DNA from: JBMFVE01 sp049966155
Lineage (GTDB): Bacteria; Bacteroidota; Ignavibacteria; Kryptoniales; JAKASW01
Assembly (NCBI GenBank): GCA_049966155.1
Contig: JBMFVE010000004.1
Span: forward strand, 154,185 to 218,184
DNA: 64,000 bases
Reading direction: 5' to 3'
Shown here: in pieces, positions 1-8,307 of the stretch
How positions within the stretch are numbered: the stretch's first letter is position 1
Layout of the letters: the number at the start of each line of letters is the position of its first letter
Notes under the pieces: model-generated
The model's input: only the letters and a program-made list of their open reading frames with translations
What the model was told of the DNA's origin: nothing
The model's database searches: none
Program-made: the position numbers and the translations under genes

Positions 1-2
1 AA

Positions 3-1172
3 ACCGAAATTAGCAGGCTGGCTCAAGCATGGAAAACTGACAGCACCATTCACGTCATTTCAGAATCTGAGGTGGGCGATAGCCAAACCCGTCCAGCAGG
101 TACTGGAAATCTCACATGGAAATTTCATGCTTCAAAAGTTAGAGATTTCTCCTGGGCGGCATCACGTGCTTTCATATGGGATGCTTCTCACTGGGACAAT
201 GTCCTTTTAATGGCTGTTTATCCGAAGGAGGGTATTGCTGTCGATAGCCTCAAGGAGAAATCGCCCGGTTGGGAAAGGGTTGTCCAGTTTATGCGACACA
301 CTTTCAAATTTTACTCTGAAAACTACTACCATTATCCATATCCTGTTGCAACAAATGTGGCCGGCATAGTTGGTGGGATGGAATATCCAATGATCGTGTT
401 CTGTTCTGTAAAGTCACGAGGTCAGGGGCTATACTTTGTGACAGATCACGAATTTGGCCATAGCTGGTTTCCTATGACAGTTGGCAGTGATGAAAGGCGC
501 TATCCATGGATGGACGAAGGGTTTAACACCTTTATTAACTTTTATTCGAATGATGATTACTACGGCAAAAGTTCAATAGAAAACAGATTGATGACTGCAG
601 ACACGATTGCTCATTGGATGAAGAGTGATTGGAACAAACAACCAATAATGACTTATGCTGATCAAATTCTTCCTATGCGGCTTGGATTCCTTGGATACCG
701 AAAACCGGCATTTGGACTCAGACTCCTTAAGGAAGTTGTACTTGCTCCGGGTGAATTTGACAGGGCTTTCCGCACATACATTAGGCGCTGGGCCTTTAAA
801 CATCCACAGCCGTCCGACTTTTTCAGAACTATCGAAAATTGCACAGGTGAAGACCTCGGCTGGTTCTGGAACGGATGGTTTTATTCCACCCATGTTCTTG
901 ACCAGAGCGTGGATTCGGTAAAAACAGACACCACGCACACGCTGATATATTTATCGAATCGTCGCGGCCTGGTTATGCCTGTGATTGTGAAAGTAATATA
1001 TGAGAATAATCGGACTGAGGAATTTAAACTCCCCGTCGAAATCTGGTTCCTCGGGAACAGGTACACAATGCGGCTTAATGAACATGAAATTGTCAAAGAA
1101 GTTGTACTCGATCCTGATCATTTGCTGCCAGATGTGGACAGAAGTAATAATGATTGGATTATGAAAAAATAA
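3..1172 (+). CDS. M1 family metallopeptidase, C-terminal part (5' end outside window)
   Basis: This zinc-dependent aminopeptidase-like enzyme would remove N-terminal residues from peptides. The reading frame is open from base 3 to the stop, so the gene begins upstream of the window; the GTG at 72 is an internal codon, because the residues before it read on as typical M1 sequence. Counting from that GTG, the substrate-recognition loop GGMEY is at residues 101-105 (family form GxMEN, here Tyr for Asn). The zinc motif HEFGH is at 126-130, followed by the downstream Glu in WMDEGF that supplies the third metal ligand. The C-terminal third is a short beta-rich region ending in IMKK, without the ARM-repeat domain of the long M1 enzymes. 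It lies about 100 bp before nuoJ on the same strand. Family assignment is firm; substrate and export status cannot be judged without the N-terminus. Confidence 0.9.
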   Translation, partial: TEISRLAQAWKTDSTIHVISESEVGDSQTRPAGTGNLTWKFHASKVRDFSWAASRAFIWDASHWDNVLLMAVYPKEGIAVDSLKEKSPGWERVVQFMRHTFKFYSENYYHYPYPVATNVAGIVGGMEYPMIVFCSVKSRGQGLYFVTDHEFGHSWFPMTVGSDERRYPWMDEGFNTFINFYSNDDYYGKSSIENRLMTADTIAHWMKSDWNKQPIMTYADQILPMRLGFLGYRKPAFGLRLLKEVVLAPGEFDRAFRTYIRRWAFKHPQPSDFFRTIENCTGEDLGWFWNGWFYSTHVLDQSVDSVKTDTTHTLIYLSNRRGLVMPVIVKVIYENNRTEEFKLPVEIWFLGNRYTMRLNEHEIVKEVVLDPDHLLPDVDRSNNDWIMKK

Positions 1173-1270
1173 CCTCGGAGGCAGTAAGTATTAAGTAATT
1201 CCTCCAATTCATTGATTGTTTAAGTGAGCCAGCATATATTTTTGTCAATAAAACATCCAGAGGTTGTCCT

Positions 1271-1777
1271 TTGAACGTTGAATTACTTTGGTTTGTGATC
1301 ATTGCCGCGGTTGCTGTTGGTTCAGCTGCCCTGATGATCACTCGTCAGAACCCTGTATTCAGTGCCCTATATCTCGTCCTTAATTTCTTTTGTATTGCTG
1401 TCTTATACCTTTTTCTAAGAGCGCAATTTATTGCCGTTATTCAGATAACGGTTTACGCTGGTGCTATTATGGTGCTCTTCCTTTTTGTCATCATGTTGCT
1501 AAATCTCGGGGAAGGTGCCCTGCCAAAGTGGAGATTTACCAAAACCAGGCTCCTTGCTGTTGCTCTTACTCTCATTCTTCTAGCTGAAGTCGTTCCCTTG
1601 TTCTGGTCGGCATTTGCTAAGGGGTCAATATCTCCACAGTCTGAAAAAATTGGGACTGTCGAAGCTATTGGCAAGACTCTTTTTAACCAGTACCTCTTCC
1701 CATTTGAAGTAACATCTTTTGTGCTCCTGGCTGCAATGGTGGGGGCAATTCTTCTTGCAAAAAAAAGATTTGAATGA
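1271..1777 (+). CDS. nuoJ: NADH-quinone oxidoreductase subunit J
   Basis: Membrane-arm subunit of respiratory complex I, which couples electron flow to quinone with proton pumping. The 168-residue product has five predicted hydrophobic helices. The conserved ITVYAGAIMVLFLFVIMLLN segment around residues 55-75 is the family hallmark of the third helix. The start is a TTG with AGAGG seven bases upstream; no ATG upstream fits. Its stop overlaps the nuoK start as ATGA, so the two are translationally coupled. It opens a nuoJKLMN block, but the gene before it is a peptidase rather than nuoI, so the remaining complex I subunits must be encoded elsewhere or be absent. Confidence 0.95.
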   Translation: MNVELLWFVIIAAVAVGSAALMITRQNPVFSALYLVLNFFCIAVLYLFLRAQFIAVIQITVYAGAIMVLFLFVIMLLNLGEGALPKWRFTKTRLLAVALTLILLAEVVPLFWSAFAKGSISPQSEKIGTVEAIGKTLFNQYLFPFEVTSFVLLAAMVGAILLAKKRFE

Positions 1778-2082
1778 AAATGATCCCATTAAGTTATTAT
1801 ATCTTACTCAGTATGGTGCTTTTTATTATTGGAGTTGTTGGAGTGCTGACTCTTCGGAATGCAATTGTCATTTTTATGTCTATTGAGCTCATGCTTAATA
1901 GCGTAAATCTGGCACTGATCGCTTTTTCGGCCTATTCTGGGGATCCTGCTGGCCAGATGCTTGTTTTCTTCGTAATAGCCGTAGCGGCGGCGGAATCTGC
2001 CGTTGGTCTGGCGATAATTATCGCACTTTTTCGCAACCGCCTGACTGTCAATGTTGACGAAGTAAATATCTTGAAATGGTAA
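1774..2082 (+). CDS. nuoK: NADH-quinone oxidoreductase subunit K
   Basis: Small MrpC-like membrane subunit of complex I. At 102 residues it matches the usual family length of about 100. Three helices are visible. The conserved membrane glutamates of the proton path appear in MSIELMLNSVNLALIAF (helix 2) and in the AAAESAVGLAIIIALFR segment of helix 3. The start codon lies inside the last codons of nuoJ with an ATGA overlap. A 49-base gap separates it from nuoL. Confidence 0.96.
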   Translation: MKMIPLSYYILLSMVLFIIGVVGVLTLRNAIVIFMSIELMLNSVNLALIAFSAYSGDPAGQMLVFFVIAVAAAESAVGLAIIIALFRNRLTVNVDEVNILKW

Positions 2083-2131
2083 TTTCCCATTTTATGAACA
2101 ATCTTTTCTCCCATAGTTTAGAGGAAATTTA

Positions 2132-4081
2132 ATGTATCACTATATCGTATGGATTGTCATCCTTCCAGTTCTGGGGGTCGTTATTAATGGAATCTCAGGG
2201 AGTGTAATTCAAAAGAAGTTTGGAGAAAAATTTGTAGGAGTGATTGGAAGCGCGACAATTGGTGTTTCCTTTCTCCTGGCATTGTTTATTTTTTTCGATA
2301 TGCTGGGTGAGCCCGAGTCATCCCGAAGTCATATAGTAGAAGTTTACAGGTGGATAGCTGCTGGTAGTTTGAATGTAAATGTCTCGTATCTGGTCGACCA
2401 GCTTTCTGTTGTAATGCTTTTGATAGTAACGGGAGTCAGCTTTCTAATTCACGTTTATTCTATCGGCTATATGCACGGCGATAGAGGAGTGTTTCGCTTT
2501 TTTACCTACCTGAATTTATTTGTATTTGCCATGCTTAATCTCGTGCTGGCAGACAACTATCTTTTAATGTTTTTGGGATGGGAGGGAGTTGGTCTTTGCT
2601 CCTATTTACTGATTGGTTTCTGGTATGATCGTAAGTTTGAGGGGGTCGGGATCACATGGACAGGCGAGGCAGGGATGAAGGCATTTGTGGTCAACCGAAT
2701 TGGTGATTTTGCATTCCTGATTGGCCTGTTTCTCATATTTGTGAACTTCGGAAGTTTCAATTTTGAGGCAATATTTCCAGGGGTATCAGCTCGTTTTGGC
2801 GTAGGAAGCGATACCCTGACATGGATAACTATTCTCCTGTTCATTGGTGCAACCGGAAAGAGTGCCCAGATCCCACTTTATGTCTGGTTGCCTGATGCCA
2901 TGGCTGGTCCCACCCCTGTTTCAGCTTTGATTCATGCAGCTACCATGGTGACGGCTGGGGTATATATGATTGGAAGGAGTGCTGCTTTGTACGTGTTGTC
3001 GCCGACTACAATGCTATTAGTTGCAATTATCGGGGCGATAACTGCTATTTACGCAGCAAGTATGGGATTAGTGCAAAACGATATCAAAAAAATTCTGGCC
3101 TACTCAACAATCAGTCAGCTGGGTTATATGTTTCTTGCGATGGGTGTCGGTGCATTCAGTGCAGGGATTTTTCATCTAATGACCCATGCTTTTTTTAAAG
3201 CTCTTTTATTTCTCGGTGCGGGTGCAATCATTCACGCTCTGCATGAGAGTCAGGACATAAGAGAGATGGGGGGATTGAAAAATTTCATGCCTTCCACATA
3301 TAAAACTTTTTTATTGGCCAGCCTCGCTATTGCGGGCATTCCACCGCTGGCCGGTTTTTTCAGCAAAGATGAGATTCTATCTCATGCCTATGCCAGCTCA
3401 TTCTGGCTCTGGCTGATTGGTGTGCTGACTGCATTTTTGACGGCATTTTATATTTTTCGGCTATTTATTCTCGCCTTTGAAGGAAAGCCGCGCTTCGATG
3501 TGCATCATCTGCATGTTCATGACGCTCCTATCTCAATGCTGTTACCGCTATGGGTTCTGGGTATACTTTCAATCATTGGAGGCTGGGTTGGTATACCGAC
3601 ATCCCTTGGTGGTGGAGAATGGTTTGACAGGTTTCTTGAGCCCGTATTTGATCCGGCACTTGCAACAATGCCAAGTATTTTCTTTGTTGAACATTCGACA
3701 GAATACATCCTTATGGTTTTCTCGGTATTACTTGCTGCTGCTGGAATATATTTAGCTTACACAGCTTATCTTAAAAAGCCTGACATCTCGCGCAGAATTA
3801 AAAGCGCGGCCGGGGATTTTTACGATATATTGTTGAATAAATACTATATAGACGAAATTTACCGGGCAATTGTCGTTAAACCATTAGTATACGTGAGTGA
3901 AAGGTATCTGTGGAGAGGTATCGATGAGACTGCAATTGACGGCTCTGTCAATGGTGTCGGAAAAACAGTTAAGTTTGTCGGAAAGATTGGTCGACGATTG
4001 CAAAGCGGTCTTGTCCAGAGCTATATTTTTGCATTTGTGATTGGAATAGTAATTATAATGGGTTATTTAATACTTAAATAA
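2132..4081 (+). CDS. nuoL: NADH-quinone oxidoreductase subunit L
   Basis: Largest antiporter-like proton-pumping subunit of complex I, 649 residues, in the usual range of about 610-660. The N-terminal half contains the MHGDRGVFRFFTYLNLFVFAM region and the MFLGWEGVGLCSYLLIGFW motif with the conserved TM5 glutamate. IPLYVWLPDAMAGPTPVSALIHAATMV and ILAYSTISQLGYMFLA follow, carrying the pump lysines and histidines. The C-terminal 100 residues contain the long lateral helix region and a final membrane anchor. AGAGGAAATTTA precedes the ATG, giving an acceptable ribosome binding site. nuoM follows after 13 bases. Confidence 0.97.
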   Translation: MYHYIVWIVILPVLGVVINGISGSVIQKKFGEKFVGVIGSATIGVSFLLALFIFFDMLGEPESSRSHIVEVYRWIAAGSLNVNVSYLVDQLSVVMLLIVTGVSFLIHVYSIGYMHGDRGVFRFFTYLNLFVFAMLNLVLADNYLLMFLGWEGVGLCSYLLIGFWYDRKFEGVGITWTGEAGMKAFVVNRIGDFAFLIGLFLIFVNFGSFNFEAIFPGVSARFGVGSDTLTWITILLFIGATGKSAQIPLYVWLPDAMAGPTPVSALIHAATMVTAGVYMIGRSAALYVLSPTTMLLVAIIGAITAIYAASMGLVQNDIKKILAYSTISQLGYMFLAMGVGAFSAGIFHLMTHAFFKALLFLGAGAIIHALHESQDIREMGGLKNFMPSTYKTFLLASLAIAGIPPLAGFFSKDEILSHAYASSFWLWLIGVLTAFLTAFYIFRLFILAFEGKPRFDVHHLHVHDAPISMLLPLWVLGILSIIGGWVGIPTSLGGGEWFDRFLEPVFDPALATMPSIFFVEHSTEYILMVFSVLLAAAGIYLAYTAYLKKPDISRRIKSAAGDFYDILLNKYYIDEIYRAIVVKPLVYVSERYLWRGIDETAIDGSVNGVGKTVKFVGKIGRRLQSGLVQSYIFAFVIGIVIIMGYLILK

Positions 4082-4094
4082 TTAGAGAAGGTTC

Positions 4095-5624
4095 ATGATA
4101 AGTGCGCATCTTCTGACGCTTTTAATTTTCACTCCACTTGCAGGGGCGGTACTTTTGTTGTTTTTCAGGAATGAGACAGTGGTGAAGAGTACAGCTATCC
4201 TGTTTTCTGCCATTGATACCTTTCTTGCCATCTATGCTTATATCAGTTTTAGTACTACAGGCAATCAATTCCAATTTGTTGAAAAAATTCCCTGGATAAC
4301 CAGTTTAGATATTTCTTATCATCTCGGAATTGACGGTATCTCTCTTTTGCTAGTTTCACTAACAACACTTTTGACTTTGATTTCACTTGTAGCATCCTGG
4401 AACTCCATTCAAAAGCGTGTTAAAGCCTTTAACTTCTTTGTCCTGCTTCTTGAAACTGGAATGATTGGAGTATTTTCCTCGCTTGATCTTTTCCTGTTTT
4501 ACATTTTTTGGGAGGCAATGTTGATTCCAATGTATTTTATCATTGGAATCTGGGGACATGAAAGACGTGTATATGCAGCAATAAAGTTCTTTATCTATAC
4601 AATGTTTGGCAGCCTCCTCATGTTAGTTGCGATAATCTGGCTCGGGTATTATGCAGGTACTTTGCCACAGGGAAAGTTCACGACTGACCTCCTTGAACTA
4701 TATAAAGTTGCACCTACTATTCCACTATCCGTGCAGACATGGATGTTCCTTGCGTTTACGTTGAGTTTTGCAATTAAAGTGCCGGTATTCCCGCTGCACA
4801 CCTGGCTTCCCGATGCGCACACCGAAGCTCCTATGGCAGGGAGTGTCCTGCTGGCCGGAGTACTTTTGAAAATGGGAACATATGGTTTGTTGAGGTTTTC
4901 TCTTCCGCTCTTTCCTCAATCTACCTTTATTTTTCTTCCGCTGATGGCAATACTTGCAATTATTGGAATAATATACGGTGCTTTAGTATCCATGGTTCAA
5001 AAAGACCTGAAAAAGCTTGTGGCGTATTCTTCAGTTGCTCATCTTGGATTTGTCGTCCTTGGAATTTTCGCAATTACAGTTGAATCTGTCCAGGGTTCGG
5101 TTATTCAGATGGTGAACCACGGCTTCACTACAGGAATGCTGTTTTTACTTGTAGGAATGCTTTATGATCGCCGGCACACACGAGAGATTAATGAGTTTGG
5201 AGGACTGGCAAGGGTCTTGCCACTACTGGCTACATTCTTCATGATTGCAATGCTTGGTTCGATTGGTTTACCAGGTCTTAATGGATTTGTGGGTGAGTTT
5301 CTCATCTTGCTGGGCTCCTTTAAGAGTGAATTTCTCGGAAACGAGGCATATGCTATTGTTGCGACTTCAGGCGTAATACTTGCAGCAGTTTACATGCTCT
5401 GGATGTACCAGCGAGTGTTTTTCAAAACGGTTGATAACCCTCATAACCAAACATTAAAGGATTTAAGCTTTCGCGAAGCTGCAGTTCTCGTTGTAATGGT
5501 CGTATTTATTGTCTGGATTGGATTATATCCCATGACCTTTCTTTCAAAAAGCGAGCCTGCTGTGAAGGCTTTGGTTGACACTATGACCAGGGCAAAAATT
5601 GGGGTGCTGACTTCTATTCGATGA
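4095..5624 (+). CDS. nuoM: NADH-quinone oxidoreductase subunit M
   Basis: Second antiporter-like subunit of complex I, 509 residues, normal for the family. Diagnostic stretches are LGIDGISLLLVSLTTLL near residue 80 and FYIFWEAMLIPMYFIIGIWG with the conserved TM5 Glu. VPVFPLHTWLPDAHTEAPMAGSVLLAG and LKKLVAYSSVAHLGFVVLG carry the pump lysine and histidine. The gene sits 13 bases behind nuoL with GAGAAGG before the ATG. A 93-base gap precedes nuoN, ending with GAAGCGAGGGAAC just before its start. Confidence 0.97.
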   Translation: MISAHLLTLLIFTPLAGAVLLLFFRNETVVKSTAILFSAIDTFLAIYAYISFSTTGNQFQFVEKIPWITSLDISYHLGIDGISLLLVSLTTLLTLISLVASWNSIQKRVKAFNFFVLLLETGMIGVFSSLDLFLFYIFWEAMLIPMYFIIGIWGHERRVYAAIKFFIYTMFGSLLMLVAIIWLGYYAGTLPQGKFTTDLLELYKVAPTIPLSVQTWMFLAFTLSFAIKVPVFPLHTWLPDAHTEAPMAGSVLLAGVLLKMGTYGLLRFSLPLFPQSTFIFLPLMAILAIIGIIYGALVSMVQKDLKKLVAYSSVAHLGFVVLGIFAITVESVQGSVIQMVNHGFTTGMLFLLVGMLYDRRHTREINEFGGLARVLPLLATFFMIAMLGSIGLPGLNGFVGEFLILLGSFKSEFLGNEAYAIVATSGVILAAVYMLWMYQRVFFKTVDNPHNQTLKDLSFREAAVLVVMVVFIVWIGLYPMTFLSKSEPAVKALVDTMTRAKIGVLTSIR

Positions 5625-5717
5625 GACAGGCATATCAGATTCACAAAGCTCGCGTGGCTTCGAAAGTGGATTTTTATATTCTCAAAAAGGAAAATTTTTA
5701 TCTGAAGCGAGGGAACA

Positions 5718-7142
5718 ATGTACTTCAACTATAGTGACATGATTGCAACATGTCCCATCATTTTCATGGCGGCTTTATCGCTATTTTTACTTGTGATTGA
5801 TGTGTCCGTGAAGAAATCAGCCAATGCGGTCTACTGGTTGACGTTAGCAGGATTGATTGTTGCAGCGTCTTTAACTCCGTATACTTTTCATTCAGCAGGG
5901 AACGCATTTGGCGGGATGGTCTTCACAGGGAAATTCCCTGCTTTTTTTGATATTGTTTTTATATCCAGCGCAGCACTTACAGTCTTCCTGTCCAGATCCT
6001 ATCTTGAAAATCAAGGAGTTCATTTCGGCGAATATTATATACTTATTGTTTTCGGGACTATTGGAATGTTGCTTATGGCAAGTGCTGGAGATCTGATCGT
6101 ACTTTTCCTTGGCCTTGAGCTGTTATCGATATCGTTGTATGTCCTTGCAGGGTATAAGCGCACTGATTTAAAATCTAACGAAGCTTCTCTGAAATATTTT
6201 CTTCTGGGTGCGTTTGCTACAGGATTTTTGTTATATGGCATTGCACTGATATATGGTGCGGCCGGCAGTACAAATCTGACGGTTATAATGTCAAAAGTTT
6301 CAGCCCTGCAAACTAATGCTGTATTCTGGGCAGGTGCTGCCTTTGTCTTTATTGGCCTCGGGTTTAAGATCTCGGTGGTACCGTTTCATATGTGGGTCCC
6401 GGATGTATATGAAGGTTCACCGACTATAGTTTCCGGGTTTATGTCTACCGGAGGCAAGGCGGCGGCTTATTCTGGACTTGTCCTGGTATTTAGCTATTCG
6501 GCGCATCCGATCTGGCAGCTTCAGATTATAATCGCCTATGTTGCTGCATTTACAATGCTTACAGGAAACATAATTGCTATTGTACAACAAAACGTAAAGA
6601 GAATGCTTGCATATTCAAGCATAGCACATGCCGGTTATGCTCTTGTCGGCATTGCGGCTGCAAACGATCTTGGTCGAACCGGCGTTATGTACTATATGCT
6701 TGCGTACACATTTATGCAGGTCGGCGCTTTTGGAGTTGTATCACTTTTGGAGAGCAAGGATGGTCGATATCTTAATCTTAATGATTACGAAGGACTTTCT
6801 TACAGTCATCCTTTTATTGCTGCTCTCATGGCCATATTTATGTTTTCCCTTGCTGGGCTCCCTCCATTTGCAGGCTTCTTTGGAAAGTATTACCTTTTTG
6901 CATCAGCTGTACAGGCAAATATGACCTGGCTTGCAATCATTGGGGTCCTGGCGAGCGTCATTTCAGTTTATTTTTACATTGGCGTCGTTGTAAATATGTA
7001 TTTCAAGGAATTACCTGAAGGAATTACAGTAGCTGATATATCGAAAATGGGGATGATTGCACTTATTGTTGCTGCAGTATTGACCGTTGAACTCGGCATC
7101 ACTCCAGGCTTTGTCCTCGGACTTACTCGCGGACTTTTCTGA
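5718..7142 (+). CDS. nuoN: NADH-quinone oxidoreductase subunit N
   Basis: Third antiporter-like membrane subunit of complex I, 474 residues. Recognisable motifs are VLFLGLELLSISLYVLAGYKR with the conserved Glu, FKISVVPFHMWVPDVYEGSPT, and VKRMLAYSSIAHAGYALVG. It ends the nuo block: the next gene is convergent. No nuoE/F/G-type gene lies nearby, so this locus supplies only the proton-pumping arm. The intergenic space to the convergent gene is just 37 bp and has only a weak 5-bp stem, so I do not call a terminator. Confidence 0.96.
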   Translation: MYFNYSDMIATCPIIFMAALSLFLLVIDVSVKKSANAVYWLTLAGLIVAASLTPYTFHSAGNAFGGMVFTGKFPAFFDIVFISSAALTVFLSRSYLENQGVHFGEYYILIVFGTIGMLLMASAGDLIVLFLGLELLSISLYVLAGYKRTDLKSNEASLKYFLLGAFATGFLLYGIALIYGAAGSTNLTVIMSKVSALQTNAVFWAGAAFVFIGLGFKISVVPFHMWVPDVYEGSPTIVSGFMSTGGKAAAYSGLVLVFSYSAHPIWQLQIIIAYVAAFTMLTGNIIAIVQQNVKRMLAYSSIAHAGYALVGIAAANDLGRTGVMYYMLAYTFMQVGAFGVVSLLESKDGRYLNLNDYEGLSYSHPFIAALMAIFMFSLAGLPPFAGFFGKYYLFASAVQANMTWLAIIGVLASVISVYFYIGVVVNMYFKELPEGITVADISKMGMIALIVAAVLTVELGITPGFVLGLTRGLF

Positions 7143-7179
7143 AAAATCAGCTTAATACTCTGCACAGAGCCAGAACATT

Positions 7180-8307
7180 TTACAGTGGCTTTCTTTCAAG
7201 AGACATAATCTTTGAAATCATCCATCCGACGATCAATAACCCAACAGTAAAGAGAAGAAGGAATAGTATCATAGGGTTCCACTGAATATTTACCGTTTCT
7301 TCTGTCAGATCTTTAAACTTGAATATCTCGGTATTCTGCACCCACTGCCTGCAGATTGCATTTAATGTGAGAACCAAGACTTGAGAAATCGACGCAAATA
7401 AGGTTGTGCCCTTTACAACAGCTCTCCTCTGAAAAAAAAGGGCGGTCCAGACCACAGCTGGAGAGAGCGCTGTAATAGTAAATACAGTGTACATCAAAGG
7501 GGACTTGTGCAGTTGTTCTATAACATATTTATCCATCGAGCTAAAAATGTACCAGCTACCCATAAGCCCAAACCAGATCATGCCGATAGTAAAGAGGACA
7601 AAAGTGAAATTGCCTGCCCAGATTTGATATCCCCTGGTTGTTCGCGCACGGTGAAAGAATAAAGCATCTACTGATATATATACGGCAGTTGTCATGATTG
7701 CCATGCCGAACATCATCAACCATCGTGGAAATAGAGTTGGATCTGATAAGTTCAATCCGACACCAGTTGTCGCTCCACCAACGGTTGTGTGATTAAAGAT
7801 TTTAATCCAATTGTTGATGTTGACCATCAAGCTGAAATTGTTTGTAAATAAGAATCCGATGATTATAAAAGCAATTGAACTTATCCACGCTGCTCCTTTA
7901 GCTAAGACGGAATCCTTTCCGAATCGAATACTCATAGAATAGACATATACTCCGTAATAAGCAAAGAGTAAAAGTATTATCACGCAAAACCACCACCATC
8001 CAATCAGGATTCCAGCAGGGTAGTAAAACTGGTAGTATCCTACCTGAGTAAACAATAGCGGCACAATTCCCAAATTAATGCCAACAGCTACAATTACAGG
8101 CATGCTGCGTGACAGTCGGTGAGCAAGTTCCTTTGCGTTGCCTTTTCCAAAAGTTCCCAATAGGGCCACAAGCAGCATACCGGCGTACCATATGTTCATG
8201 GGAATCATGTGCAAAGTGAAGCCGGCGACCTTGAAAATTGTAATGAACCAGAGAGGTGCCGGACTTCCAAGTGCTGACGATGGCCCGATCAGGTCTTGCG
8301 GATTCAT
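7180..8307 (-). CDS. Cytochrome bd superfamily-like membrane subunit (second subunit, CydA-prime-like)
   Basis: A 375-residue polytopic membrane protein with about nine hydrophobic helices, overlapping the preceding CydA-like gene by an ATGA junction. Its N-terminus (APLWFITIFKVAGFTLHMIPMNIWYAG, His33) has the same layout as that of its partner (APMLIALVATFHVFVSMYAVGG, His26). Its later DPTLFPRWLMMFGMAIMTTAVY segment parallels FNPQTFPQILARTGASLMLAALY of the partner. The two subunits therefore look like distant paralogues, both related to CydA rather than to CydB. I infer that it forms the second half of a bd-type quinol-linked oxidase or a related quinol:cytochrome c electron-transfer complex. 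No heme c motif is present. Family-level assignment is moderate; the reaction is not established. Confidence 0.6.
   Translation of the reverse strand: MNPQDLIGPSSALGSPAPLWFITIFKVAGFTLHMIPMNIWYAGMLLVALLGTFGKGNAKELAHRLSRSMPVIVAVGINLGIVPLLFTQVGYYQFYYPAGILIGWWWFCVIILLLFAYYGVYVYSMSIRFGKDSVLAKGAAWISSIAFIIIGFLFTNNFSLMVNINNWIKIFNHTTVGGATTGVGLNLSDPTLFPRWLMMFGMAIMTTAVYISVDALFFHRARTTRGYQIWAGNFTFVLFTIGMIWFGLMGSWYIFSSMDKYVIEQLHKSPLMYTVFTITALSPAVVWTALFFQRRAVVKGTTLFASISQVLVLTLNAICRQWVQNTEIFKFKDLTEETVNIQWNPMILFLLLFTVGLLIVGWMISKIMSLERKPL

Noticed and set aside
7143..7200. AGCCA/TGGCT stem between convergent nuoN and the bd-like gene as a terminator
   Set aside because: Only five base pairs, poor tail, and the right arm overlaps coding sequence.
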